Part shown: positions 16,785 through 25,126 of the stretch, in pieces | Numbering within the stretch: position 1 is the first letter of the stretch | How the letters are laid out: each line of letters starts with the position of its first letter | Origin: Selenomonadaceae bacterium | GTDB taxonomy: Bacteria; Bacillota; Negativicutes; Selenomonadales; Selenomonadaceae | Direction of reading: 5' to 3' | Length of the DNA stretch: 34,623 bases | Assembly: GCA_017476425.1 (NCBI GenBank) | Contig: JAFUZV010000098.1 | Location: forward strand, 1-34,623 | Position numbers and translations under genes: made by a program | The notes under the pieces: model-generated | What the model saw: the letters and a program-made list of their open reading frames with translations, nothing else | What the model was told of the DNA's origin: nothing | Database searches by the model: none

Positions 16785-17396
16785 ATGTCTTCAGAGGTAC
16801 AAACGAATTACCAAATAGAGGAAGAAAATTTATCTGATGAATCTTCAATAAAAAATGAAATCGTTCGACTTTCAAATTTGATCGGCGAAGTGATCGATAA
16901 GCAAGAAAGAAATTCAAAACAACTTACTCAAGTTTTACGTGAGAATGTAAATTTTCAAAATCAAGTTAGACAAGGTATGCAAAATGAACTTGTCACGATC
17001 AAGGAACAACAACGCGGTGAACAATTCACACCGCTATTAAAAGAGATCGCCGCTGTCTGCGTTGAATATAGAAATCTTTTGAATGACGAAACGATCTCTG
17101 ATAATGTTCGACGAACTTTACAGCTTTTATTTGATCAACTTGAGGATATTTTATCAGACTACGACGCTGAACTTTTTATTAGTCAAATAGGTGAAATTAG
17201 AAAGCCGGTTTTGACGAAAATAATTAACACGATCGCAACGGACGACGAAAAGAAGCATAACACGATCGCAAAAAGTCGACGTGCCGGAGTTGTTCGTGGA
17301 GGTCATCCGCTTTATCGTGAATATGTTGACGTTTATGTTTATGATCCTTCGTTGTCAACAAAATCTGAAATGTTGACGACTATTAATAATGATTAA
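16785..17396 (+). CDS. GrpE-like protein next to Hsp70
   Basis: A 203-residue protein that I read as a divergent GrpE, the nucleotide exchange factor of Hsp70. Seen: an acidic N-terminus (about 1-25), a long charged coiled-coil region (about 25-80), then a compact domain with FTPLLKEIAAVCVEYRNLL (about 84-102), ending in a beta-strand-like EYVDVYVYDPS (about 182-192) like the GrpE C-terminal beta domain. AAGGAGA is seven bases before the ATG. The Hsp70 gene starts 27 nt downstream. It is not the housekeeping grpE-dnaK-dnaJ operon, because the Hsp70 is atypical and no J-protein follows. Similarity to GrpE is from pattern and context only. Confidence 0.6.
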   Translation: MSSEVQTNYQIEEENLSDESSIKNEIVRLSNLIGEVIDKQERNSKQLTQVLRENVNFQNQVRQGMQNELVTIKEQQRGEQFTPLLKEIAAVCVEYRNLLNDETISDNVRRTLQLLFDQLEDILSDYDAELFISQIGEIRKPVLTKIINTIATDDEKKHNTIAKSRRAGVVRGGHPLYREYVDVYVYDPSLSTKSEMLTTINND

Positions 17397-17423
17397 TTTG
17401 AAACTTGGAGGAAAAATTTTTAT

Positions 17424-19049
17424 ATGAGCACTTACGGTATAGATTTAGGAACTACTTATTCTTGCATTGCACGACTTGACAGCAACGGAAATCCTGAAGT
17501 CATTCGCAATAATGAAGATAATTCAAATACGCTTGCATCTGTTGTCTTCTTTGAGAATGAAAATAATGTTATCGTCGGTCAAGTTGCAAAAGATAATATC
17601 GAAACTGATGGCGATCGTGTTGTGCAATTCGTTAAGCGTGAGATCGGCAAGCCGGACAATCGCACTTATGAATTTGACGGAAAAGTTTATACGCCGGTTG
17701 AGATCAGTGCTTTGATCTTGACACGTTTAAAAGATATTGTAGAATCACAAGGCGACACCGTTGACGATGTAGTTATAACAGTGCCTGCTTACTTCGGACT
17801 TGAAGAAAGATCGGCGACGAAACAAGCCGGTGAACTTGCCGGATTAAATGTCTTGAGTCTGATCAATGAACCGACAGCAGCGGCGTTAAGTTATTGCGCT
17901 CGTCAATTCCAGGAAGATCGGACAATTTTAGTTTACGATCTCGGCGGCGGAACTTTCGACGTAACGATTATTAAAATGTCAATGACTGAAGACGGCGGCG
18001 TGCAGAAAATTACAGTGCTTGCAACCGGCGGCGATGATACTTTAGGCGGCAAAGATTGGGACGATAAATTATATGATTTCATTCTTCGTGCCTGCTGTGA
18101 TGAAAATGGTCTTTTGCCTGAAGAACTTGATGCCGAAACCCGACAGGATATTAGGAGTAAAGTTGAAGAGGCAAAAAGAAAACTTTCACAAAAAGAGAAA
18201 ACTAAAGTCCGTGTTGATGTTAATGGTGCAAGGACTGAAATTATCATTACAAGAAATGATTTTGAGAGAATGACGGCTGATCTTGTTGGTAAGACGATGA
18301 ATTTTGTTGAATCGACATTGCAAAAGGTCAACGCTGTTGATATTGATACAGTGCTTTTAGTCGGCGGATCAACTTATATGCCGATGATTAAAAATGCTGT
18401 TGAGGAAAAATTTCCTGGAAAAGTGCAACAGCACGATCCGGATCAAGCCGTTGCAAAAGGCGCAGCGATTTATGCGTCAATGCTTGGACTTTCAATCGAT
18501 AATGTTGAAGGTGAAAATAATATTGCTTCCGTCGACGGTGAAGGTGAAGATAAACACGCTGAATTAGCGGCGAAATTTACTGTTGAAGATCAAACGCCGA
18601 GATCATTCGGTCCGGGTGTTGTCGATACGAAAGGATCAAAGCCGAAATATATTATTGAAAACTTCATCAAGATCGGTGAGAAGATGCCGGCGGTTGCAAC
18701 TAAAACTTATTACCCGATCGAAGATAATCATGAACGTGTTAGACTTCGTGCATTTGAAAACAGATCGATGGACGATTCATTAATTCCTTGCGTTAATGAA
18801 GAAGGTGAACCGCAGGCAACTGATCCGGCTCATATGGTTAAACTTCTCGGTGAATTGATCGTTAATCTGCCGCCGAACACGCCGAAGACTACGAAAATTC
18901 AAGTTACATTTAAAGTTGATGCGTCAGGTGTGCACGTTGAGGCGATCAACACGGCGACGAATGATAAATTTGAAACATTTTTGCGGACTGCCTCCGATGT
19001 TGATATTGAAAAAAGTGCAGTTCATCAACTTAGAATTTCTTCTGATTGA
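17424..19049 (+). CDS. Divergent Hsp70-family chaperone without C-terminal lid
   Basis: A 541-residue Hsp70. ATPase motifs are intact: phosphate 1 GIDLGTTYSCIA (about 5-16), connect NEPTAAALSY (about 152-161), phosphate 2 YDLGGGTFDV (about 173-182), and adenosine LLVGGSTYMPMI (about 312-323). A charged insert (about 365-385) replaces the usual interdomain linker leucines. A beta substrate-binding domain follows (about 386-530). The protein stops there, about 70-100 residues shorter than DnaK and lacking the helical lid. GGAGG precedes the ATG. With the GrpE-like gene upstream it forms a two-gene unit ending in a strong terminator. It is probably an accessory Hsp70 rather than DnaK. Confidence 0.9.
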   Translation: MSTYGIDLGTTYSCIARLDSNGNPEVIRNNEDNSNTLASVVFFENENNVIVGQVAKDNIETDGDRVVQFVKREIGKPDNRTYEFDGKVYTPVEISALILTRLKDIVESQGDTVDDVVITVPAYFGLEERSATKQAGELAGLNVLSLINEPTAAALSYCARQFQEDRTILVYDLGGGTFDVTIIKMSMTEDGGVQKITVLATGGDDTLGGKDWDDKLYDFILRACCDENGLLPEELDAETRQDIRSKVEEAKRKLSQKEKTKVRVDVNGARTEIIITRNDFERMTADLVGKTMNFVESTLQKVNAVDIDTVLLVGGSTYMPMIKNAVEEKFPGKVQQHDPDQAVAKGAAIYASMLGLSIDNVEGENNIASVDGEGEDKHAELAAKFTVEDQTPRSFGPGVVDTKGSKPKYIIENFIKIGEKMPAVATKTYYPIEDNHERVRLRAFENRSMDDSLIPCVNEEGEPQATDPAHMVKLLGELIVNLPPNTPKTTKIQVTFKVDASGVHVEAINTATNDKFETFLRTASDVDIEKSAVHQLRISSD

Positions 19050-19075
19050 TATTTTAAAAAGATATAAAAAAATTG

Positions 19076-19117
19076 CCGTTCTACGATAAGAAAATTTTAA
19101 TCGTCGAACGGTTTTTT
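19076..19117 (+). terminator. Terminator after the Hsp70 gene
   Basis: CCGTTC-T-ACGAT (19076-19087) pairs with ATCGT-C-GAACGG (19100-19111) with one mismatch, and T6 follows. Confidence 0.8.
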
Positions 19118-19133
19118 GTTTGTGAAATATATC

Positions 19134-19161
19134 TTGCAATTTAATTTGATTTTGTTAAAAT
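19134..19161 (+). promoter_or_regulatory. Promoter of the membrane-anchored protein gene
   Basis: TTGCAA (19134-19139), a 16-nt spacer and TAAAAT (19156-19161). Because the -10 overlaps the ATG at 19160, translation must start later, at 19193. Confidence 0.6.
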
Positions 19162-19192
19162 GATTGTAAAAAATTTTGAAAGTGGTGATAGA

Positions 19193-20248
19193 ATGAATTT
19201 CAATCGATCAAAATACGTTATGATTAGTGCAATTTCAGCGATCATTTTGATTGTTATCGGCATTAGTTATTACGTCTTTAATGTTAAGGCAAATTCGCCG
19301 GATCACGCAATTCAAATGGTTGAAGAATCTTTGAAAACTCACGACGAAAACAAATTTAATAACGCAGTTGATGTCGATAGCCTTTTAAATACTTCTTACG
19401 ACAGTTTTGTTGATGGTATGATAAATTTTGATAAGACGATGCCGGAAGATGTCAAAGATTCAGTTGCAAATTTCACTCAATTATTAAAAGTTCCGCTTAT
19501 GGCGAGTATGAAGACGGCGATTGATAATTATGTTGCAATCGGAAGTTTTGAGCCGCAAGATAAAAATGATCTCAACAAGGATAATATTGACGCAAATTTA
19601 ATGGCGGCATCTGAAATTTTAGATCGTGCCGGTATTAACAAAATTGAATTTCGTCAGATCGACAGCGTTAAAGTTGATAACGATAATAAAAATCTTGCTA
19701 TTGCTGAAGTTAGAATTTATCAACAGGAAGCCGGTAGAGATTTTATATTTGAAGTTGTCCTTGAAAAAAATGATTCCGGTGACTGGAAAGTTACAAGTAT
19801 AAAAAATTTCAGTAACTTTGTTGCAATGATGAATCAAGCACGCCGATCTCAACTTGACAGATACCTTGAAGAGACAGCGGCGATAATGAATCGTCACGAT
19901 AAAACTATTCTTGAGGCTGAACAGAAATATGGTAGCATTCTTTCTATCGGTTCTCTTGGTCAAGATGATACACGAAACGATCTCAAGACTTTGATCACTG
20001 ATGTTGTTAAAAAAGATTGGGAAGTTCGCAAACAGGAACTTTTCAATGTCAACGTTCCTAAAGGTGCAGAGACTCTTCAAAATCTGCGAATTAAAATTTG
20101 TGATCTGTCAATCGAAAGTGCTGATCTCTATGCAAAATGGATGAGTGACAAGAAGGCAGCGACGATCAAAGAGGCAGAAGATAAACGAAAGCAAGTTCAA
20201 ACATTGAGAGAAGAAGAAAAAATTTTAGTTAATCGAATGATGAAATAA
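19193..20248 (+). CDS. Membrane-anchored extracytoplasmic protein of unknown function
   Basis: A 351-residue protein I do not recognise. One hydrophobic helix near residues 8-28 follows NFNRSKY and anchors or exports it. The remaining 320 residues are polar and mostly helical: a segment with SPDHAIQMVEESLKTHDENK (about 40-59) resembling DUF2939-type domains, a beta-rich middle (about 150-210), and a charged helical C-terminus (about 220-351) rich in Lys, Glu and Gln. The ATG at 19193 follows GTGGTGAT by three bases; the earlier ATG at 19160 is inside the promoter. It is a single-gene unit with its own promoter and a terminator-like hairpin downstream. Confidence 0.8.
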   Translation: MNFNRSKYVMISAISAIILIVIGISYYVFNVKANSPDHAIQMVEESLKTHDENKFNNAVDVDSLLNTSYDSFVDGMINFDKTMPEDVKDSVANFTQLLKVPLMASMKTAIDNYVAIGSFEPQDKNDLNKDNIDANLMAASEILDRAGINKIEFRQIDSVKVDNDNKNLAIAEVRIYQQEAGRDFIFEVVLEKNDSGDWKVTSIKNFSNFVAMMNQARRSQLDRYLEETAAIMNRHDKTILEAEQKYGSILSIGSLGQDDTRNDLKTLITDVVKKDWEVRKQELFNVNVPKGAETLQNLRIKICDLSIESADLYAKWMSDKKAATIKEAEDKRKQVQTLREEEKILVNRMMK

Positions 20249-20272
20249 TTTTTTAATGAAAGCAAAAAAATT

Positions 20273-20313
20273 TGATCGACGATCTAATTAATTGAGATTG
20301 CCGATCATTTTTA
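20273..20313 (+). terminator. Probable terminator
   Basis: TGATCG (20273-20278) pairs with CGATCA (20302-20307), extended by CGATCT/AGATTG-type pairs with one mismatch, and followed by a short T run. Confidence 0.55.
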
Positions 20314-20391
20314 TTGCTCTGAAGAAAACAAAAATTTTTCTTGATCGATTATGATAAAATGTAGAAAATACTTTTTGAAAGGCTGTTGAAA

Positions 20392-21717
20392 TTGAAAAAA
20401 ATTGTTCACATAATCGGCGCAGGACTTGCCGGAAGTGAAGCGGCTTGGCAAGCTGCTAAACGCGATATTAATGTAATTCTTCACGAAATGAGACCGATCA
20501 AAATGACACCGGCACATAAGACGAAAAATTTTGCTGAATTAGTTTGTAGTAATTCACTTCGTGCAGCGAGTCTTGAAAATGCAGTTGGAGTTTTGAAAGA
20601 AGAGATGAGAAAACTTGATTCGCTGATAATGCAGGCGGCTGATTCAACGAAAATTCCTGCAGGTGGTGCGCTTGCAGTTGATCGAAATGAATTTAGTGAA
20701 TATATCACGAACAAAATTAAATCTCTAAACAATGTTGAAATTCTCAATGAAGAAGTTAATAACCTCGACGATCTAATTCATTCTGCATTCTGCATTCTTA
20801 ATTCTGCATTAATCATAGCAAGTGGACCACTAACAAGCGGAAAATTAGCAGACGATCTTAAAAAATTTGTTGGTGATGATTCTTTTTATTTTTATGATGC
20901 CGCTGCGCCAATCGTTACGCTTGAATCGATCGATTTTGATATTGCTTATCGTGCATCACGTTATGATAAAGGTGGTGACGATGCTTATATAAATTGTCCT
21001 ATGAATCGAGAAGAGTATTTAAATTTTCGTGAGGCATTAATTAACGCTGAAAAGGCTGATCTGCATAGTTTTGAAAAAGAAATTTTCTTTGAAGGATGTT
21101 TACCGATCGAAGTTATCGCCGCACGTGGTGAAGATACATTGAGATTTGGACCTATGAAACCTGTCGGCTTGATTGATCCACGAACTAACGAAGTGCCTTA
21201 TGCAGTTGTGCAACTTCGTCAAGATAATCGTGAAGGAACTTTATTTAATCTCGTCGGCTTTCAAACGCATTTAACTTTTGGTGAACAGAAAAAAATTCTT
21301 TCAATGATACCGGGATTAAAAAATGCTGAAATTGTTCGTTATGGAGTTATGCACAGAAACACTTTTATAAATTCGCCGCGACTTTTAAAACCAACAATGC
21401 AGCTTAAATCTAATGAAAAAATTTTCTTTGCAGGACAAATGACAGGCGTTGAAGGTTATGTTGAATCAGCGGCGGCAGGATTGATCGCCGGAATTAACGC
21501 TGTGAGAATTGTCAATGATGAAGAACCGATCACTTTTCCGCTTGAAAGTTGTCACGGAGCTTTAGCGAATTACATTACAACTGAGACAAAAAATTTTCAA
21601 CCGATGAATGTAAATTTCGGACTTCTTCCGCCGCTTGAATTTAAAGTTAAGCGTCAAGACAAGAAAATGAAACTTGCTGAACGTGCTTTGAAATCGATCG
21701 ATGAAATGAATTGTTGA
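20392..21717 (+). CDS. trmFO: tRNA uridine-54 C5 methyltransferase (folate/FAD-dependent)
   Basis: A 441-residue flavoprotein that makes ribothymidine-54 in tRNA using methylene-tetrahydrofolate. Seen: the FAD-binding [14 protein letters not shown] near residues 6-19, the family block LVCSNSLRA near 51-59, [13 protein letters not shown] (about 144-156), [20 protein letters not shown] (about 235-254), and the C-terminal [19 protein letters not shown] choose the TTG at 20392, nine bases after GAAAGG; the TTG at 20386 is only three bases away from it. A heptad repeat lies inside the gene (20780-20814) and is read in frame as about 12 residues just before the conserved SGPLTS motif. The protein remains open, so it is probably still functional. 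Confidence 0.95.
   Translation: MKKIVHIIGAGLAGSEAAWQAAKRDINVILHEMRPIKMTPAHKTKNFAELVCSNSLRAASLENAVGVLKEEMRKLDSLIMQAADSTKIPAGGALAVDRNEFSEYITNKIKSLNNVEILNEEVNNLDDLIHSAFCILNSALIIASGPLTSGKLADDLKKFVGDDSFYFYDAAAPIVTLESIDFDIAYRASRYDKGGDDAYINCPMNREEYLNFREALINAEKADLHSFEKEIFFEGCLPIEVIAARGEDTLRFGPMKPVGLIDPRTNEVPYAVVQLRQDNREGTLFNLVGFQTHLTFGEQKKILSMIPGLKNAEIVRYGVMHRNTFINSPRLLKPTMQLKSNEKIFFAGQMTGVEGYVESAAAGLIAGINAVRIVNDEEPITFPLESCHGALANYITTETKNFQPMNVNFGLLPPLEFKVKRQDKKMKLAERALKSIDEMNC
20780..20814. repeat. Heptad repeat copy D, inside trmFO
   Basis: Units 1, 2 and 4 are ATTCTGC, unit 3 is ATTCTTA and unit 5 is ATTAATC. It is translated as roughly [12 protein letters not shown] before ASGPLTS in TrmFO. The unit order is identical to copies A and E. 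Confidence 0.85.
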
Positions 21718-21742
21718 CACAAAATCTAAATGCTTGTACAAT
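21714..21742 (+). promoter_or_regulatory. Promoter overlapping the trmFO stop
   Basis: A perfect TTGACA (21714-21719) overlaps the trmFO stop codon. A 17-nt spacer leads to TACAAT (21737-21742), about 40 nt before the next start at 21781. Confidence 0.75.
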
Positions 21743-21780
21743 GTGCTTGTAAAAATTTCAGATTGAAGGAGATTTTTTTA

Positions 21781-22284
21781 ATGAACGGACAAGAACTCTT
21801 TACAAAAATTTCTGAGATGCTTGAAAAATTCGGAATTAAAGAGGCATTGAAGAATCCACAAGTTGTTGAGACGATTTATGATGTAATGTCTAAACACGGA
21901 ATGAAAGTTGATAAAAATCTTTTTAATATCGTCGTGATGGGCTTTGCAGTTACACCGACTGATAAATTAGGATCATTGATCGGAATGCTCACCGGCGCAA
22001 TGAGTGCGGCTCAAGGTGCAACTAATCAACAAGGCGGCGCGGCAGCTAATCCGCTTGCGGCAATTCTCGGCGGACTTGCAGCGGCGAATCAGCCTCAACA
22101 ATCTCAACAAAATCAAGCGGCGAATGCTAATCCACTTGCAGCGATTCTTACAGGTCTTGCAGGTGCGGCGGCAGTTAATCAACCTCAACAAAATGCACAG
22201 CCTCAACAACAATCAACAGGCAATCCAACTGCTGATCTTGTTGGCGGCATTCTCTCAGCGGCTTTGAATCAAAATCGTAAATAA
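21781..22284 (+). CDS. Q/A-rich protein with internal repeats, unknown function
   Basis: A 167-residue protein I do not recognise. The N-terminal 65 residues look like a small helical domain. The rest is low complexity, rich in Ala, Gln, Asn and Gly, with two copies of the block ANPLAAIL-x-GLA (about 81-91 and 118-128), each followed by an NQPQQ spacer, and a similar degenerate end block NPTADLVGGILSAAL. No signal peptide is seen. The ATG at 21781 follows AAGGAG; a longer in-frame start at 21730 lies before that site and just after the -10. It has its own strong promoter and terminator. The repeated hydrophobic blocks joined by Gln-rich linkers suggest multivalent binding or assembly, which is speculation. 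Confidence 0.8.
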   Translation: MNGQELFTKISEMLEKFGIKEALKNPQVVETIYDVMSKHGMKVDKNLFNIVVMGFAVTPTDKLGSLIGMLTGAMSAAQGATNQQGGAAANPLAAILGGLAAANQPQQSQQNQAANANPLAAILTGLAGAAAVNQPQQNAQPQQQSTGNPTADLVGGILSAALNQNRK

Positions 22285-22301
22285 ATAAATTTTTCAAACA
22301 A

Positions 22302-22343
22302 AAAAAGACTGCAACGTTGATCAAAACTTCATTGCAGTTTTTT
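22302..22343. terminator. Bidirectional terminator
   Basis: ACTGCAA (22308-22314) pairs with TTGCAGT (22332-22338). A7-rich sequence precedes it and T6 follows, so it can stop both the Q/A-rich gene and the convergent aldehyde dehydrogenase gene. Confidence 0.75.
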
Positions 22344-22366
22344 ATTGCTATTTAAGAAATTTTACA

Positions 22367-22401
22367 ATTCCGAATTTCGCATTCCTAATTCCGAATTAAT
22401 A
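22367..22401. repeat. Heptad repeat copy E (aldehyde dehydrogenase 3' end)
   Basis: Five units: ATTCCGA, ATTTCGC, ATTCCTA, ATTCCGA and ATTAATA. The stop codon of the aldehyde dehydrogenase gene (minus strand) lies within the last unit. Confidence 0.8.
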
Positions 22402-23880
22402 AAACCCGCTCGGATTTTCATTTAAGCTGATAAAAATATTTTTCTTTTGAGTGTAAGCTGACAAGATCAATTTGTGAGTCTCACGACCGATACCGGATTT
22501 TTTATAACCGCCAAAAGGTGAACCTGCAGGCAATTCGTTATAAGTGTTGATCCACATTCTGCCGGTTTCAACAGCACGAGCAACTCTAATCGCACGGTTA
22601 ATATCTTTCGTCCAGACTGCGCCGCCAAGTCCATATTCGCTATCGTTAGCCATTTTAATAACTTCGTCTTCATCGTGGAATTTAATAACGACAGCAATCG
22701 GACCAAAAATTTCTTCGCAAGCAACACGCATATTATTATTAACGTCAGCAATTAATGTCGGCTGCATAAATGCACCATTTTCACCGCCGATAACTTTAGC
22801 CGCTTGACCGCCGGTTATAACTTTTGCGCCTTCACTCTTGCCGATCTCAACGTATTTAAGAATCTTTTCAAGTTGACGTTTATCAATCTGTGATCCCATT
22901 TGAGTATCATTTTCCCAAGGCAAGCCGACTTTGACTGATTCAAATTTTTTCTTCAAAGCGTCTAAGAATTTATCATAAATCGTATCTTGAACGAAAATTC
23001 TTGATCCGGCGCAGCATACTTGACCTTGATTAAATAAAATTCCAAGACAAGCTCCATCAATCGCCTTTTCAAAATTGCAATCGTCGAAATAAATATTTGC
23101 AGACTTGCCGCCTAATTCAAGCGTTGCTGGGATCAATTTCTCCGCTGCCGCCTTAGCAACACTGTAACCAACTTCAGTTGATCCGGTGAATGCAAGTTTT
23201 CTAATATCCGGGTGATCAAGAATGAATTGACCTGTTGATCCGCCGCCACCGGTTACAACATTTAAAACGCCCGGCGGCAAAACGTTTTGAATTAATTTTG
23301 TAAACTCAAGAATACTAAGTGAAGTTGTACTGGACGGTTTGAAAACTATGCAATTACCTGCTGCAAGTGCCGGAGCAAGTTTCCAAGCACCCATCAAAAA
23401 TGGAAAATTCCACGGGACGATTTGACCAACAACGCCGATCGGTTCATTTAAAATAATACTCATTGCATCTTCACGAACCATTTTAACAGTACCTTCATCA
23501 GCACGAATCACACCGGCGAAATAACGAAAATGATCGGAACTCATCGGAATATCAATATTCATTGTCTCACGAATCGGCTTACCATTATCAAGCGTTTCGA
23601 TCATTGCAAGATGTTCTTTGTTAGCGTCGATAATGTCAGCGATCTTAAGAAGAATTTCAGCACGAGTTGTAACGTCAACTTTTTTCCAAGCTGGAAATGC
23701 TTTCCAAGCGGCTTTAACTGCGTCGTCAACATCTTGCTTTGAACCGGCGGCACATTTTGCCATAAATTCACCATTCGCCGGATTGTAAACGTCGTAAGTC
23801 TTGCCGCCTTCACCGTCACGCCATTTACCATCGATGAAAAGTTGATAGCTGTCTTGCCAAATTTTTTTAACGTCGCTCAT
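22396..23880 (-). CDS. NAD(P)-dependent aldehyde dehydrogenase
   Basis: A 494-residue class 1/2-type aldehyde dehydrogenase that oxidises an aldehyde to its acid. The oxyanion Asn is about 158 in VPWNFP, the general base Glu about 255 in LELGGKS, and the catalytic Cys about 289 in GQVCCAGSR. The cofactor loop FTGSTEVG is present. Betaine-aldehyde or broad-range aldehyde substrates are possible but cannot be told from sequence. I start at 23880 (MSDVKKIW), with CGGAGG seven bases upstream; the longer frame to 23919 covers the leader. A strong promoter lies upstream and the stop codon is inside a heptad repeat. Confidence 0.95.
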   Translation of the reverse strand: MSDVKKIWQDSYQLFIDGKWRDGEGGKTYDVYNPANGEFMAKCAAGSKQDVDDAVKAAWKAFPAWKKVDVTTRAEILLKIADIIDANKEHLAMIETLDNGKPIRETMNIDIPMSSDHFRYFAGVIRADEGTVKMVREDAMSIILNEPIGVVGQIVPWNFPFLMGAWKLAPALAAGNCIVFKPSSTTSLSILEFTKLIQNVLPPGVLNVVTGGGGSTGQFILDHPDIRKLAFTGSTEVGYSVAKAAAEKLIPATLELGGKSANIYFDDCNFEKAIDGACLGILFNQGQVCCAGSRIFVQDTIYDKFLDALKKKFESVKVGLPWENDTQMGSQIDKRQLEKILKYVEIGKSEGAKVITGGQAAKVIGGENGAFMQPTLIADVNNNMRVACEEIFGPIAVVIKFHDEDEVIKMANDSEYGLGGAVWTKDINRAIRVARAVETGRMWINTYNELPAGSPFGGYKKSGIGRETHKLILSAYTQKKNIFISLNENPSGFY

Positions 23881-23921
23881 GATTTCGCCTCCGAAAAAAA
23901 TTTTTTGAAGTATCTGCAATT

Positions 23922-23952
23922 ATTATATATTGTTAGTCTACACTTCTGTCAA
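23922..23952 (-). promoter_or_regulatory. Aldehyde dehydrogenase promoter
   Basis: On the minus strand a perfect TTGACA (23947-23952) is followed after 17-19 nt by TATATAAT (about 23922-23929). A7T6 sequence lies between the promoter and the ribosome binding site. The 23881-24224 stretch otherwise holds only the pseudogene fragment and the right end of the insertion element. Confidence 0.75.
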
Positions 23953-23984
23953 GAAAAAAATTTTTAAATTTTGTTGAACTTTTT

Positions 23985-24189
23985 TTAAAATTTTTCGTTT
24001 TTAACTTTGTCTTTCTCATCGCGGTTAATATAATTTAAAATTCCGTCAGTATCGATATTAGCCTTAAGTGTTGCAATTCAAATGATTACAGGAATATTAT
24101 CGACAACAGCGGCTTTCTTTTCATATTTCACTTCACCGACAATGTTTTTGACATACTCCGCACGAATAAATTCGCCGGATTCTGCTATC
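23985..24189 (-). pseudogene. C-terminal fragment of an interrupted LPP20-like exported protein
   Basis: About 67 codons read in one frame on the minus strand, starting near IAESGEFIRAEY and ending at a TAA at 23985, with one internal TGA after about 36 codons. The pattern (IVGEVKYEKKAAVVDNIP, then IATLKANIDTDG) lines up with the C-terminal halves of the neighbours, ending VKATVTAIIDTE (25418-25843) and FTINIKALVDDN (25850-26983). I infer that this is the lost end of the gene whose front half is at 25127-25405, separated by the IS insertion. The internal stop shows it has decayed further. Confidence 0.65.
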
Positions 24190-24224
24190 AACGACACTAG
24201 CCTCAAAATAAGGTCTTACGGTGT

Positions 24225-25121
24225 CTACTGCATAGGTTGATGCCCCAACCCATAATTCAAAATATTTATCGTAGCATTACGATCTCGATCGTGCAATGCT
24301 CCACATTTCGGACATCGCCACTCTCTTACACTTAAATCTTTGATCACTTCATTTTTAAACCCGCATTCACTACAGATTTGACTTGACGCAAAATATCTAT
24401 CAACTTCTATGATCTCAACTCCGAATTTTGTCGCTTCATACTTCAGAATGTTGACGAATTCACTAAACGCAAGATCGCTGATCTTTCGTCCATAAAGCCG
24501 TTGCATCGCCTTGATATTTAAATCTTCAATGCAGATCGTTTCATAATTCAAACAGAGTTGACGCGCTAATTTAAAATGAAAGTCGTGACGCTGATTTACT
24601 GACCTTTTATAAAGCCTTGCTAAATTCAATCTTGCACGCTGCCGATTATTTGAACCTTTAACCTTGCGTGAAAGTACTCTTGCAGCTCGTTTAATGAGCC
24701 TTGAATTGTTTGCAAAGAATAGCGGACTTTCATTAATGTGTAATTATTAATGGGAAATGTGCAATTAGGGATATAACAAATTATCCATTACCAATTAGTC
24801 ATTACACATTAAATTCGGCGGTGACGATCTGATTTTACGATTAACATTGCGGAAGAATAATTGAAATGCCTTATCAATTCGATCGGTTATTTCTTGCACG
24901 GCTTGCGAACCGATCTCTAAAAGAAAATTGAATTTCGGCAATTTCTTTAATCTCACAAGATGCTTTTGCAATTTATTCTTTTTTAGATACTTTTTGAAAA
25001 TTTGATAATAACGTTTGTGGAGAGCAATGCAATGATTGTAGATCAAACCGGCGGCGTTAATCTGCTTATGAAGTTTATGATACCGCTCTGATTTGTAGAG
25101 TTTAAAGCAGAAAGTTTTCAT
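24225..25121 (-). pseudogene. tnpB: tnpB, internally deleted
   Basis: TnpB is the RNA-guided nuclease of IS200/IS605-type elements. The N-terminal part (25121 down to about 24813; MKTFCFKLYKSERYHKLHKQ onward, with SQAVQEITDRIDKAFQLFF) and the C-terminal part (about 24731 to 24225) are both recognisable. The C part keeps the RuvC-II Glu in CIEDLNIKAM, the zinc finger CSEC...CPKC, and the RuvC-III Asp in HDRDRNAT. The middle, including the RuvC-I Asp, is missing and replaced by an 80-bp heptad repeat that brings a stop codon. The two open frames here are therefore one dead gene. GAGGTGAG precedes the original start. Confidence 0.85.
24733..24812. repeat. Heptad repeat copy F, inverted pair inside dead tnpB
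   Basis: An 80-bp insert framed by a perfect 12-bp inverted repeat, TTAATGTGTAAT (24733-24744) and ATTACACATTAA (24801-24812). The right arm reads as 7-nt units beginning ATT (ATTATCC, ATTACCA, ATTAGTC, ATTACAC) and the left arm as the same pattern on the other strand. It sits exactly at the tnpB discontinuity. Confidence 0.8.
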
Positions 25122-25126
25122 TGCAC

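Noticed and set aside
24225..24629. Separate small zinc-finger protein gene
   Set aside because: It is the C-terminal part of tnpB; the frame continues upstream of its first ATG with TnpB-like sequence.
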